Shown here piece after piece: positions 21,662 to 29,839 of a stretch of 41,248 nt of DNA. How positions within the stretch are numbered: position 1 is the first letter of the stretch; each line of letters begins with the position of its first letter. Where the stretch lies: contig JBQCDV010000148.1 in NCBI GenBank assembly GCA_051960855.1, forward strand, positions 1 through 41,248. Direction: 5' to 3'. The DNA is from JBQCDV01 sp051960855. Its GTDB lineage: Bacteria; Actinomycetota; Actinomycetes; JAJZTN01. The position numbers and the translations under genes were made by a program. The notes beneath the pieces are model-generated. The model made no database searches, was not told the DNA's origin, and saw nothing but the letters and a program-made list of their open reading frames with translations.

Positions 21662-22507
21662 GTGCGCCTTCGCTGCCTGCTGACGCGCGCGGCGCTCATC
21701 CTCCCGCTGCTGCTGGCGGCCTGCTCCGCTCCGGCGGACCCGCCTCGGTCGTCAGCCACACTCGCGGCCTCCCCGACGGCCAGCACCCCGACGGCCAGCG
21801 GCACGACGCCCAGCAGCCCGGGAACCACCCAGACGCCCACCTCACCGGCGCCCAGCAGCACGGCGCCCAGCAGCACGACGCCCAGCTCCCCGCCGACAGC
21901 CGCTCCTCTCCGCTTCGCGGTCATCGGCGACAGCCTCGCCTTCGGCAGCTTCGCCACGACCGCCGCGCGGTCCTACCGGCTCCTGCTGGTGGCGGCGCTG
22001 CAGCGCCAGCAGCCCGTCGACCTCGAGACCGGCTTCCGCCTCGTCAACGTCGACCGGCTCAGCCTCGCGCGCTCGCTGGTCGCCGTTCCCGATGACCTCG
22101 ATGTCGCGGTCCTCGAGCTGGGCAGCAACGACGCCCGGCACGGCACCAGCCTGACGCGCTTCCGGCAGGACTACGACGCAATGCTCGCGCTGGTGCAGCA
22201 GCACAGCCCTCACGTGCAACTCGTCTGCATGGGCACGTGGTGGGGACGCGCCGCGACGTTCGCCGCTGGCAGCGCCGCCGACTACGACGGGGTGATCTCG
22301 CGGCTGTGCCGGGATCACGGCGGGCAGTTCGTGGGCGTGCGGGACCTGTTCGACCAGCCCGGGCTGCGCGGGCCGGCGGGCCGCTCCACCTACCGAGGCC
22401 ACTCCGACGGCTACCACCCGAACGATGCCGGACACGCCGCCCTCGCCCGACGACTGCTGCCGGCGGTCCGCGCGGCCGTCGCACGCCTCCCTCAGGCCGC
22501 CTCGTAG
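21662..22507 (+). CDS. Secreted SGNH/GDSL-hydrolase lipoprotein
   Basis: 281 aa. The signal peptide has an Arg-containing n-region, a Leu/Ala core and the lipobox LLAAC, with Cys21 as the lipidated residue. A Ser/Thr/Pro linker (about 23-83), encoded by slipped 12-15-bp repeats, projects the enzyme from the membrane. The SGNH blocks follow: VIGDSLAFGS (Ser92), LELGSND, and DGYHPNDAGHAALA (Asp and His of the triad). It is probably an esterase or an acyl or sugar-ester hydrolase on the cell surface; the substrate is unknown. The 3' end overlaps the convergent amidohydrolase by 16 nt. As a lipoprotein it depends on the Lnt pathway encoded nearby. Confidence 0.9.
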   Translation: MRLRCLLTRAALILPLLLAACSAPADPPRSSATLAASPTASTPTASGTTPSSPGTTQTPTSPAPSSTAPSSTTPSSPPTAAPLRFAVIGDSLAFGSFATTAARSYRLLLVAALQRQQPVDLETGFRLVNVDRLSLARSLVAVPDDLDVAVLELGSNDARHGTSLTRFRQDYDAMLALVQQHSPHVQLVCMGTWWGRAATFAAGSAADYDGVISRLCRDHGGQFVGVRDLFDQPGLRGPAGRSTYRGHSDGYHPNDAGHAALARRLLPAVRAAVARLPQAAS

Positions 22508-24147
22508 ACCACCCGTCCCCGCACGACCGTCTGCTCGCACACCGGCAACGGGATGTCCGGGCCGAGCAGGGGCAAGGCCGGCACACCCGCGCGGGGGTCG
22601 GTGGACCAGGCGGCGACCCGCTCGTCCGGGGTCTGCACGACCAGCTCCTGCGCTCGCCACACGGCATAGGTGGCGGGAGCTCCGGGGGCGAGCACGCCAC
22701 CCTGGTCTGCTCGAGCGGCCCGCCAGCCGCCCCGGGTGTGGGCGGCGAACGCAGCGCGCACCGTCAGCCGCTGGTCGGCGTTCTGATGCCAGGCGGCAGC
22801 CCGGACGGCGCGCCACGGCTGCAGCGGCGTCACCGGGGAGTCGGACCCGAGGGCGACGGCAACCCCTTCACGTTGCAGTGACGCAAAGGGGTTCATGGCG
22901 GCAGCGCGGCAGCCGCCGAGGCGGGTGGCATAGAGGGATTCGGGCCCGCCCCACAGCTCGTCGAAGACCGGCTGCACCGATGCCACGACGCCCCAGCGGG
23001 CGAGGTCGGCGATGTCCGCTGTGTCCAGAAGCTCGAGGTGCTCCAGTCGGTGACGACACGCCCGGATGGCCGCGGTGCCCAGCTCCTCCTCCACGGCGCG
23101 CAGGCCGGCCACGACGGCGCGAATGGCGTCGTCGCCGATCACGTGGAAGCCCGCCTGGAGGCCCGCTGCGGTGCAGGCCCGCAGGTGCAGCCGCACCTGC
23201 TCATCGTCGAGGTAGCGGTGGCCTCGGTAGCCGGGGTCGAGGCCGGCGGCGGCAGCATCGGTGTAGGGGTCGAGGAGCGCGGCGGTGCGCGACCCGATCG
23301 AGCCATCCACCACCAGGTCGCCGGCTAGCCCGGCCACGCCGCGGGCGCGGGCGAGGTCGCGGGCCTGGGCGGAGGTCTCGACCGCCTCTCCCCAGTAGGT
23401 GACCACCTCTGGGAGCGGCAGGTCACCGAGCAGCTCCCGCAGCACGGCGGTGTCGTCGTCGGCGACGATGTGAGGAGCGGCGATCTCGTGCACAACGCCG
23501 ATGCCGGCGGCTGCAGCTGCCCTCAGCGCCACCTCCTGCAGGTGCCGGCGCCGCTGCGGGGTGAGGGCGCGGCGCGTGGCCGCGCGGACGACGTGGTGGG
23601 CCTCCCTCTCGACGCGCCCCGAGTCGTCCCAGCCGGGAGCCGAGGTGAGCGCCGGTCCCCCGAGGTCGGCCATGGCCGTCGACACGACCGCCGAGTGCAC
23701 GTCGACGCGGGCGAGGTAGACCGGCGCCCCGTCCGCCGCGCGGTCCAGCTCCGTCCGCGTGGGGGGTCGCTGCTCCGGCCAGGTCAGTTCGTCCCACCCC
23801 GCGCCGAGCACCGTCTCGCCCGAGTGCGCGCGGGAGTACGCCGCCACGCGGTCGAGCACGTCGGCGACGCTGGCGGCGCCGCCCAGATCCAGGGTGGTCA
23901 GAGCCAGGCCGGTCTCCGTGCAGTGGACATGGGCATCGACGAACGCCGGCGCGACCAGCCTCCCGTCGAGATCGACGACCTCGTCAGCGCTGTCACGATG
24001 AGTCTCGGCCGCTCCATCGGAGCCGACCCATGCCACGGTGTCCCCCACGACGAGCATCGCCGTGGCGAAGGGGTCGGACGCGCTGTAGACCGCGCCATTG
24101 ATCAGCAGGCGGGTGACGGCTGATGCCTCGGGATCGGGAGTGCCCAC
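22492..24147 (-). CDS. YtcJ-like amidohydrolase
   Basis: 551 aa. The amidohydrolase-superfamily layout: RLLINGAVYSAS, DLDGRLVAPAFVDAHVHCTETG (metal-binding HxH), DLVVDGSIGSRTAALLDPY, FHVIGDDAIRAVVAGL, CRHRLEHLELL, LGSDSPVTPLQPW (metal Asp) and FAAHTRGGWRAAR. This is the N-acyl/YtcJ (Amidohydro_3) branch; the substrate is unpredictable. GTG 24147 is chosen because GACAAT lies 6 nt upstream and the first strand VTRLLINGAV starts soon after. A frame to 24552 would overlap kdd. Transcribed in the same direction as kdd, 53 nt downstream of it. Confidence 0.88.
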   Translation of the reverse strand: MGTPDPEASAVTRLLINGAVYSASDPFATAMLVVGDTVAWVGSDGAAETHRDSADEVVDLDGRLVAPAFVDAHVHCTETGLALTTLDLGGAASVADVLDRVAAYSRAHSGETVLGAGWDELTWPEQRPPTRTELDRAADGAPVYLARVDVHSAVVSTAMADLGGPALTSAPGWDDSGRVEREAHHVVRAATRRALTPQRRRHLQEVALRAAAAAGIGVVHEIAAPHIVADDDTAVLRELLGDLPLPEVVTYWGEAVETSAQARDLARARGVAGLAGDLVVDGSIGSRTAALLDPYTDAAAAGLDPGYRGHRYLDDEQVRLHLRACTAAGLQAGFHVIGDDAIRAVVAGLRAVEEELGTAAIRACRHRLEHLELLDTADIADLARWGVVASVQPVFDELWGGPESLYATRLGGCRAAAMNPFASLQREGVAVALGSDSPVTPLQPWRAVRAAAWHQNADQRLTVRAAFAAHTRGGWRAARADQGGVLAPGAPATYAVWRAQELVVQTPDERVAAWSTDPRAGVPALPLLGPDIPLPVCEQTVVRGRVVYEAA

Positions 24148-24153
24148 CGCCCT

Positions 24154-24159
24154 ATTGTC
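24154..24159 (-). promoter_or_regulatory. -10 element of the amidohydrolase gene
   Basis: GACAAT on the minus strand, six bases before the GTG at 24147. Four of six bases match TATAAT. It suggests a separate leaderless transcript despite the upstream kdd gene. Confidence 0.4.
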
Positions 24160-24200
24160 GTGAGCCGACAGACGACGCCGACGACCGGCCCCGCTGTCGG

Positions 24201-25262
24201 TCAGGCCGTCGCCTCCCGCTCGAGGCGGGCCTCGAAGAGCTGCCGGACTCCGGGCGAGCGCCGCAGGAGCTCGAGAGCGTAGTCGGCGTGCCCTGGGACG
24301 TAGCCGTTGCCGACGAGCATCGTCACGTCGGCGGCCAGCCCCTCCGCCCCGAGAGCCGCCGCGGAGAACGACGTCGCCATGCTGAAGAAGATGACGGTGC
24401 CGCCGTCGGCGGTCGCGAGGATCGCCCCGTGCTCGCAGCCCGGCACGTCGACGCACACCACTGTCACGTCTGCAGGGGCGCCGAAGCCCTGCGCGACGGC
24501 CTCGGCCACCTGGACCGGGTCGCGGGCGTCGGCCAGTGCGACGGCATCGCACAGCCCCGCCGCGAGCAGCGCCTCGCGCTCGGACTCCACGGGGACGACA
24601 CCGACCGTGGCGGCACCGCAGTCCCGCGCCGCAGCCAGGGACAGCGACCCGCTTTTGCCTGCCCCTCCGATGACGGCCACGCGGGGTACTCGGTCGAGAC
24701 GCTGCGCCTGCGAGCGCACGACCCGGGCGGTCAAAGCCGGTGCGCCACAGACATCCATCACCATCATTGCCAGTCCCGAGGGCAGGTCATCGGGCAGTCG
24801 GGCGGCGATGGAGCGGGCGAAGAGGATGGCGGTGCCGTCGCACGGCACCTGCTCGCTGCGGCCGTCCCAACGCTGGAGACCGTCCTCGATCCGCAACGGC
24901 GTCAGCGACAGCGACACCAGGGTCGCGACCCGGTCTCCCACCCCCAGCCCGAGAGGGCTCTGCGGGCCGACTGCCTCGACCGTCCCGACGAGCATCCCCC
25001 CCGATCCGGTGACCGGGTTCTGCATCTTGCCTCGCTCGGCCACGATCGCGAGGACCTCGGCTCGGACCGCCTCCCCGTCGCCGCCGTGCTTGGCCTCCAG
25101 TTGCCGGAAGGAGGCAGCGTCGAGGTTGAGCCGCTCCACCCGCACCCGGACCTCGTCGTTCGCGATGTCGGGGTCGTTGTCAAGGACGCGCGCAGCCTGC
25201 GGCAGCGCGCCGGCGGGGTCGACGACGCGGTGGAGGCCGATAGGACTGCTGGACGCTGGCAC
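24201..25262 (-). CDS. kdd: L-erythro-3,5-diaminohexanoate dehydrogenase
   Basis: 353 aa. GLHRVVDPAGALPQAARVLDND opens the protein. MQNPVTGSGGMLVGTVEAVGP and VGDRVATLVSLSLTPLRI follow. The nucleotide fold is RVAVIGGAGKSGSLSLAAARDCGA, then MATSFSAAALGAEGLAADVTMLVGNGY. This is the zinc-independent dehydrogenase-like Kdd of the lysine 3,5-diaminohexanoate pathway. It oxidises the 3-amino group to 5-amino-3-oxohexanoate with NAD(P). GTG 25262 has GGAG 8 nt upstream. It is divergent from kamA across 118 bp carrying an inverted repeat, so the two are probably co-regulated. Confidence 0.92.
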   Translation of the reverse strand: MPASSSPIGLHRVVDPAGALPQAARVLDNDPDIANDEVRVRVERLNLDAASFRQLEAKHGGDGEAVRAEVLAIVAERGKMQNPVTGSGGMLVGTVEAVGPQSPLGLGVGDRVATLVSLSLTPLRIEDGLQRWDGRSEQVPCDGTAILFARSIAARLPDDLPSGLAMMVMDVCGAPALTARVVRSQAQRLDRVPRVAVIGGAGKSGSLSLAAARDCGAATVGVVPVESEREALLAAGLCDAVALADARDPVQVAEAVAQGFGAPADVTVVCVDVPGCEHGAILATADGGTVIFFSMATSFSAAALGAEGLAADVTMLVGNGYVPGHADYALELLRRSPGVRQLFEARLEREATA

Positions 25263-25320
25263 GCAGCATTCTCCTTTACTTCGTCATTCCGGCGGGAAGG
25301 TTTCCGGTGCGGCGATCGAC

Positions 25321-25341
25321 CTACGGGAGGTTCTCCCGTAG
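25321..25341. promoter_or_regulatory. Inverted repeat between divergent kdd and kamA
   Basis: CTACGGGAG and CTCCCGTAG around GTT form a perfect 9-bp palindrome, 40 nt before the kamA ATG and 58 nt before kdd. A second short palindrome, TTCCGGCGGGAA, lies nearby at about 25286-25297. The palindrome could bind a regulator of both genes, for example the neighbouring Lrp. As RNA it would also form a hairpin in either leader. Confidence 0.5.
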
Positions 25342-25380
25342 GCTGCCATACGCCGCGACCGCTACAGAAGGAGCGCCCCG

Positions 25381-26883
25381 ATGACCCAGCTGCTCGACGA
25401 TCTCGCCCCCGGCGCCTCCGGGCTGACCGCGGCCGGTGGAGGCGTGGCGCAGCCCTATGTCTACCGGCGCTCGGAGCTGGTTGAGCCCGACTGGACCCGG
25501 CTGCCGGGCTGGCGCGACGTCAGCGCCGCCGACTGGGCGTCGGCGCAGTGGCAGCGCGCGCACTGCGTGAAGAACCTCAAGCAGCTGCGTGAGGTGATGG
25601 GCGACCTGCTCGACGACCGGTTCTACGCCGACCTCGAGCGTGACCAGGCGCAGCGGGCCACGATGTCGATGCTCGTGCCGCCGCAGATGCTCAACACAAT
25701 GGTGCCGAGCACCACCTCCCCGATGCCGACCGCCGGCGCCGACTTCACAGCCGCGTTCTACGCCGACCCCGTGCGGCGCTACATGCTGCCGGTCTTCTCC
25801 GACCGTCGCACGGACTGGCCCAGTCATCCCTACGCCACGCGCGACTCCCTGCACGAGCACGACATGTGGGTGGCCGAGGGGCTCACGCACCGCTACCCGA
25901 CCAAGGTGCTCGCCGAGCTGCTCTCGACCTGCCCCCAGTACTGCGGGCACTGCACCCGGATGGACCTGGTCGGCAACTCCACTGCACAGGTGGACAAGCT
26001 CAAGCTGCTGCTCAAGCCGGCCGACCGCACCGAGGCGATGCTCGACTACCTGCGACGCACGCCGGGAGTCCGCGATGTCGTGGTCTCCGGAGGCGACGTC
26101 GCCAACTTCCCGTGGCCGCGCCTCGAGGCGTTTGTCGACGCGCTCCTCGACATCGACAACATCCGCGACATCCGGCTGGCCACCAAGGCGCTCATGGGCC
26201 TTCCGCAGCACTGGCTGCAGGACGACGTCCTCGCTGGTCTGGAGCGTCTGGCCACCAAGGCGCGCGCTCGCGGCGTCATGATCGCGATGCACACGCACGT
26301 CAACTCCGCCCAGTCCGTGACGCCTCTGGTCGCGCAGGCGGCCCGCGCTGTCCTGGCGACCGGGCTGCGGGACGTTCGCAACCAGGGCGTCCTCATGCGC
26401 GGGGTCAACGACACTCCCGAGCAACTGCTCGACCTCTGCTTCGCCCTGCTCGACGGCGCCTCGGTCACCCCCTACTACTTCTACATGTGCGACATGATCC
26501 CGTTCAGTGAGCACTGGCGGGTGTCGGTCAAGCACGCACAGCACCTGCAGCACGCGATCATGGGCTACCTGCCGGGGTTCGCTACGCCGCGGATCGTCTG
26601 CGATGTCCCCTTCGTCGGCAAGCGCTGGGTCCATCAGCTCGCCGACTACGACGAGGTGCGCGGCATCTCCTCGTGGACCAAGAACTACCGCACTGGCATC
26701 GAGCTCGACGATGCGGACGCGCTCTCGCGGGCCTACCAGTACTACGACCCCATCGACACGCTGCCGGCGGAGGGCCAGTCGTGGTGGGCCTCCCACTCGG
26801 GGCACCTTGCCGGCGCCTCGGCTGAGGCACTGGCCGCCGCGGCGAGCAGCCGTGACAGCGCGGCCCGCGCCACCTTGGCCTGA
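25381..26883 (+). CDS. kamA: Lysine 2,3-aminomutase, radical SAM
   Basis: 500 aa. AAGGAG lies 7 nt before ATG 25381. The cluster motif STCPQYCGHCTRMD provides Cys184, Cys188 and Cys191. SGGDV (236-240) is the SAM-binding 'GGD' block. RNQGVLMRGVND (333-344) and YYFYMCDMIPFSEHWR follow. Asp371 and Asp408 align with Asp293 and Asp330 of the clostridial enzyme, which hold the epsilon-amino group of lysine. Lys414 aligns with the PLP lysine. So the substrate is probably lysine, giving beta-lysine for KamDE. It departs from the clostridial 'YCRHCTRRR' and is longer at the N-terminus. Confidence 0.92.
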   Translation: MTQLLDDLAPGASGLTAAGGGVAQPYVYRRSELVEPDWTRLPGWRDVSAADWASAQWQRAHCVKNLKQLREVMGDLLDDRFYADLERDQAQRATMSMLVPPQMLNTMVPSTTSPMPTAGADFTAAFYADPVRRYMLPVFSDRRTDWPSHPYATRDSLHEHDMWVAEGLTHRYPTKVLAELLSTCPQYCGHCTRMDLVGNSTAQVDKLKLLLKPADRTEAMLDYLRRTPGVRDVVVSGGDVANFPWPRLEAFVDALLDIDNIRDIRLATKALMGLPQHWLQDDVLAGLERLATKARARGVMIAMHTHVNSAQSVTPLVAQAARAVLATGLRDVRNQGVLMRGVNDTPEQLLDLCFALLDGASVTPYYFYMCDMIPFSEHWRVSVKHAQHLQHAIMGYLPGFATPRIVCDVPFVGKRWVHQLADYDEVRGISSWTKNYRTGIELDDADALSRAYQYYDPIDTLPAEGQSWWASHSGHLAGASAEALAAAASSRDSAARATLA

Positions 26884-26909
26884 GTCCGGCAGGGAGCCAA
26901 CCGCCCGCT

Positions 26910-26935
26910 CCTCAGCCCCGGGGAGCCAGCTGAGG
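26910..26935. terminator. Hairpin between convergent kamA and lrp genes
   Basis: CCTCAGC (26910-26916) and GCTGAGG (26929-26935) pair around a 12-base GC-rich loop. It overlaps the stop codon of the Lrp gene and follows kamA by 27 nt. It would act in both directions. There is no T-run. Confidence 0.5.
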
Positions 26936-27373
26936 CGGTCGGGCCTCGTACGGCGTGGAGAGCACCACCGTCGTCCGCGTGCTGACGTTGGCCTGCGTGC
27001 GCAGCCGCGCCAGCAGCGACTCGAGCGCGAGCGTGTCGGGCACGCGCACCTTGAGCAGGTAGTTCTCCTCACCGGCCACCGAGTAGCAGGCTTCGATCTC
27101 GGCGAGGTCCGACAGCCGCTCCGGGACGTCGTCGGGGGCGGCGGGGTCGAAGGGCTTGACCGAGATGAACGCCGTGATGCCCAGCCCGATCGCCGCGGGG
27201 TCGACGACGGCCACATAGCCGCGGATGACCCCTCGCTGCTCGAGCCGCCGCACGCGCTGGTGCACGGCCGAGGTCGACAGGCCGGTGGCCTTGGCGAGGT
27301 CGGTGTAGCTCATGCGCCCGTCACCGAGCAGCTGGCTGACGATGTGCCGGTCGACCTCGTCGATCTCCTCCAC
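26912..27373 (-). CDS. Lrp/AsnC-family regulator
   Basis: 153 aa from GTG 27373. The N-terminal winged helix reads DEVDRHIVSQLLGDGRMSYTDLAKATGLSTSAVHQRVRRLEQRGVIRGY. The C-terminal RAM domain (about 65-140) includes ACYSVAGEENYLLKVRVPDTLALESLL with the GxxNYLL ligand-binding turn. TACGGT lies 6 nt upstream of this GTG, favouring it over GTG 27379. It is convergent with kamA and the adjacent Lrp makes it a candidate lysine-responsive controller of the kam/kdd genes, by position only. It is followed upstream by the acyl-CoA dehydrogenase gene, which is co-directional. Confidence 0.9.
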   Translation of the reverse strand: MEEIDEVDRHIVSQLLGDGRMSYTDLAKATGLSTSAVHQRVRRLEQRGVIRGYVAVVDPAAIGLGITAFISVKPFDPAAPDDVPERLSDLAEIEACYSVAGEENYLLKVRVPDTLALESLLARLRTQANVSTRTTVVLSTPYEARPPQLAPRG

Positions 27374-27379
27374 GGTCAC

Positions 27380-27385
27380 ACCGTA
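27380..27385 (-). promoter_or_regulatory. -10 element of the Lrp gene
   Basis: TACGGT on the minus strand, exactly 6 nt before the GTG at 27373. It gives the Lrp gene its own leaderless promoter just downstream of the acyl-CoA dehydrogenase stop region. Confidence 0.5.
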
Positions 27386-27416
27386 GCCGCGGTCCCCCTC
27401 GTCGGCCGCACCAAGA

Positions 27417-28562
27417 TCAGCGCTGCAGGCTCCGGCTGATGACCAGCCGCTGCACCTGGTTGGTCCCCTCGACGATCTGGAAGGCCTTCGCCTCCCGGAA
27501 GTAGCGCTCAACGGGGAAGTCCGCGGTGTAGCCGTAACCCCCCAGGACCTGAACGGCGTCGGTGGCGACCCGCATCGCGGTGTCGCTGGCGAAGAGCTTG
27601 GCCATGGCCGCCTGCTGGCTGAAGTCACGCCCGGCGTCGCGTCGACGTGCCGCGGCCAGGTAGAGCTCGCGCGCGGCCGTAATGGCGGTGGCGAGGTCAG
27701 CGAACAGGAACCCGATCGCCTGGTTGTCCAGAATCGGCCGACCGAACTGCTCGCGCTCGCGGGCGTAGGCCAGCGCCGCATCGAAAGCCGCCTGCGCGAG
27801 ACCAACGGCGCAGGCGGCGATGCCGAGGCGACCGCTGTCGAGGGCGCGCAGGGCGATCTTGAACCCGGCCCCCTCGTCGCCGAGGAGACGGTCGGCACCG
27901 AGGCGGACGCCGTCATAGGTCACCTGCGCCGTCGGTGAGGCCTTGAAGCCCATCTTCCGCTCGGGTGTGGCCGAGCCCAGCCCGTCGGCGTCACCGGGAA
28001 CCAGGAAGCAGCTGATCCCGTGCGCGCCGTCGCCACCGGTGCGCGCGAACAGTGAGTAGAAGTCGGCCACGCCGCCATGGGTGATCCACGCCTTGGTGCC
28101 GTTGACGACCCACGAGCCGTCGGGCTGTCGCTCGGCGCGCGTGCGCATAGCGGCAGCATCCGAGCCCGACTGCGGCTCGGACAGGCAGTAGCCGCCGAGC
28201 AGGCCGCCGCCGATCATCTCCGGCAACCACCGCTGCCGCTGCTCGTCGGTCCCGAACTCGGCAAGGGGGAAGCACGCGAGGGTGTGGACGCTCACAGTCT
28301 CACCGATCGTGGCCCAGCCCGCCGCCAGCTCCTCGACCACCTGGAGGTAGACCTCGTAGGGCTGGCCTCCGCCGCCGAACTCCTCCGGGTAGGGCAGGCC
28401 GAGCAGGCCGGCCTCTCCCAGGGTCGCGATCAGCTCGCGGGGAAACCTCCCCTCGGCCTCGGCCGCGTCGGCGGCGGGCCGCAGCTCGTCGCGCACGAGC
28501 TCGCGGACGAGGCCCAGCAGCTCCTGGGCCTCCTCGGTCGGCAGGATCCGATCGACAGGCAT
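27417..28562 (-). CDS. Acyl-CoA dehydrogenase
   Basis: 381 aa, normal length. FAD contacts: YCLSEPQSGSDAA (about 128-140) and WITHGG. RALDSGRLGIAACAVGLAQAAFDAALAYARER and VQVLGGYGYTADFPVERYFREAKAFQIVEGTNQVQRLVI hold the catalytic base Glu365. Sequence is closest in feel to short/branched-chain or butyryl-CoA dehydrogenases. In the lysine pathway crotonyl-CoA, made by Kal, could be linked to butyryl-CoA by such an enzyme, but general fatty or amino acid catabolism is equally possible. Start ATG 28562 has AAGGA 6 nt upstream. Confidence 0.94.
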   Translation of the reverse strand: MPVDRILPTEEAQELLGLVRELVRDELRPAADAAEAEGRFPRELIATLGEAGLLGLPYPEEFGGGGQPYEVYLQVVEELAAGWATIGETVSVHTLACFPLAEFGTDEQRQRWLPEMIGGGLLGGYCLSEPQSGSDAAAMRTRAERQPDGSWVVNGTKAWITHGGVADFYSLFARTGGDGAHGISCFLVPGDADGLGSATPERKMGFKASPTAQVTYDGVRLGADRLLGDEGAGFKIALRALDSGRLGIAACAVGLAQAAFDAALAYAREREQFGRPILDNQAIGFLFADLATAITAARELYLAAARRRDAGRDFSQQAAMAKLFASDTAMRVATDAVQVLGGYGYTADFPVERYFREAKAFQIVEGTNQVQRLVISRSLQR

Positions 28563-28619
28563 CTGGCGTCCTTGACAGTGCGTGACGGGTATGAGCGTGA
28601 CGGGCGAGGTGTGAGGGAG

Positions 28620-29723
28620 TCAGGCTGGTAGCACGCGCAGTTCGCGCGGCGACTGGTTGAGCCGTTCCATCCCGGTCTCGGTGACGACGACGATGTCCTC
28701 GATGCGCGCGCCGTGCCGCCCAGCCAGGTAGATCCCCGGCTCCACCGAGAAGGCCATGCCCGGCTCGAGCGGCAGCTCGTTGCCGGTCACGATGTAGGGC
28801 TCCTCGTGCGTCTCCACCCCGATGCCGTGCCCGGTCCGGTGGAAGAACCGGTCGCCGTACCCGGCGTCGTCGATCACCTGACGGGCGGCCGCGTCCACGG
28901 CTTCGGCGGTGACGCCGGGTCGCACGGCCTCGCACGAAGCCTTCTGCGCAGCGAGCAGGACCTCGAAGTACTCCGCGAAGTCCGCCGGTGGCTCGCCCAC
29001 CGAGTAGGTCCGGGTGGAGTCCGAGCAGTAGCCGCCCATCGTGCCGCCGATGTCGACCACGACCGGATCGCCGACGCCGATGACGCGGTCGGACAGCTCG
29101 TGGTGCGGCGACGCGCCGTTGGGGCCCGAGCCGACGATGACGAAGTCGACGCGGTCGTGGCCGGCGTCAAGGATCGCCGCGGCGATGTCGCGTCCCACCT
29201 CGCGCTCGGTGCGGCCCGGCCGCAGCCACTCCCCCACGCGCTCATGCACGGAGTCGATCGCACGGCCCACCGCGCGCAGTGCCTCGATCTCCTGGTCGTC
29301 CTTGCGCATGCGCAGGTCGCGCAGCACGACCGACCCGAGCACCTGCTCCGCCTCGGGCATCGCGGCGCGGAACCGGAGCACCTTCTCCGCCCACATCTGG
29401 TCGCTCACCGCGACCCGTCGAGCTCCCGGCAGCATCCCGGCCACCAGGGCGACGGCGTCGTCGGTCTCTCCCCAGCCCACGACGTCCAGGCCGAGATCGC
29501 CAGCCGGGGAGGCCTGCGCGCTCGGCACCTCCAGGGTGGGGCACACCAGGCGGATGTCTCCCGTAGCAGGGACGACGAGGCAGGTGAGGCGCTCGAGCGG
29601 GAGCGCGTCGTAGCCGACCAGGTAGCGCAGGTCGGGGCCCGGTGTGACGAGCAGCGCATCCAGCCCGGCTGCCGCGGTGGCCTGCTGCGCTCGGAGGAGA
29701 CGGTCGGCGGGGATCGATGTCAC
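28620..29723 (-). CDS. pepE: M24 aminopeptidase, Xaa-Pro dipeptidase type
   Basis: 367 aa. An N-terminal creatinase-like domain (1-140) precedes the pita-bread fold. Metal ligands are all present: Asp224 (VVDIGG), Asp235 (SDSTRTY), His299 (HRTGHGIG), Glu328 (SVEPGIY) and Glu342 (RIEDIV). It should remove or split Xaa-Pro bonds with two metal ions. The symbol follows the M. tuberculosis gene (Rv2089c), which also lies close to helY and the Rv2090 exonuclease. Start ATG 29723 follows the usual domain start; a strong ribosome binding site is not obvious. Confidence 0.92.
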   Translation of the reverse strand: MTSIPADRLLRAQQATAAAGLDALLVTPGPDLRYLVGYDALPLERLTCLVVPATGDIRLVCPTLEVPSAQASPAGDLGLDVVGWGETDDAVALVAGMLPGARRVAVSDQMWAEKVLRFRAAMPEAEQVLGSVVLRDLRMRKDDQEIEALRAVGRAIDSVHERVGEWLRPGRTEREVGRDIAAAILDAGHDRVDFVIVGSGPNGASPHHELSDRVIGVGDPVVVDIGGTMGGYCSDSTRTYSVGEPPADFAEYFEVLLAAQKASCEAVRPGVTAEAVDAAARQVIDDAGYGDRFFHRTGHGIGVETHEEPYIVTGNELPLEPGMAFSVEPGIYLAGRHGARIEDIVVVTETGMERLNQSPRELRVLPA

Positions 29724-29839
29724 GCCGTCAATGTAGCCGCGACGGCAGCGGATGTGACGGCGGGAGCGCCGCAGCGGCGTTCGGCTGTCACAGCGTGCGC
29801 CGGCGCAGTGCGCCTGCAGGCCGCGGGTGGCTCTGCCCC

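Noticed and set aside
24123..25484. 453-residue plus-strand open frame
   Set aside because: Antisense to kdd and running into kamA out of frame; no recognisable motif.
25321..27216. 631-residue minus-strand open frame
   Set aside because: Antisense to kamA, which has the radical-SAM motif and a strong ribosome binding site.
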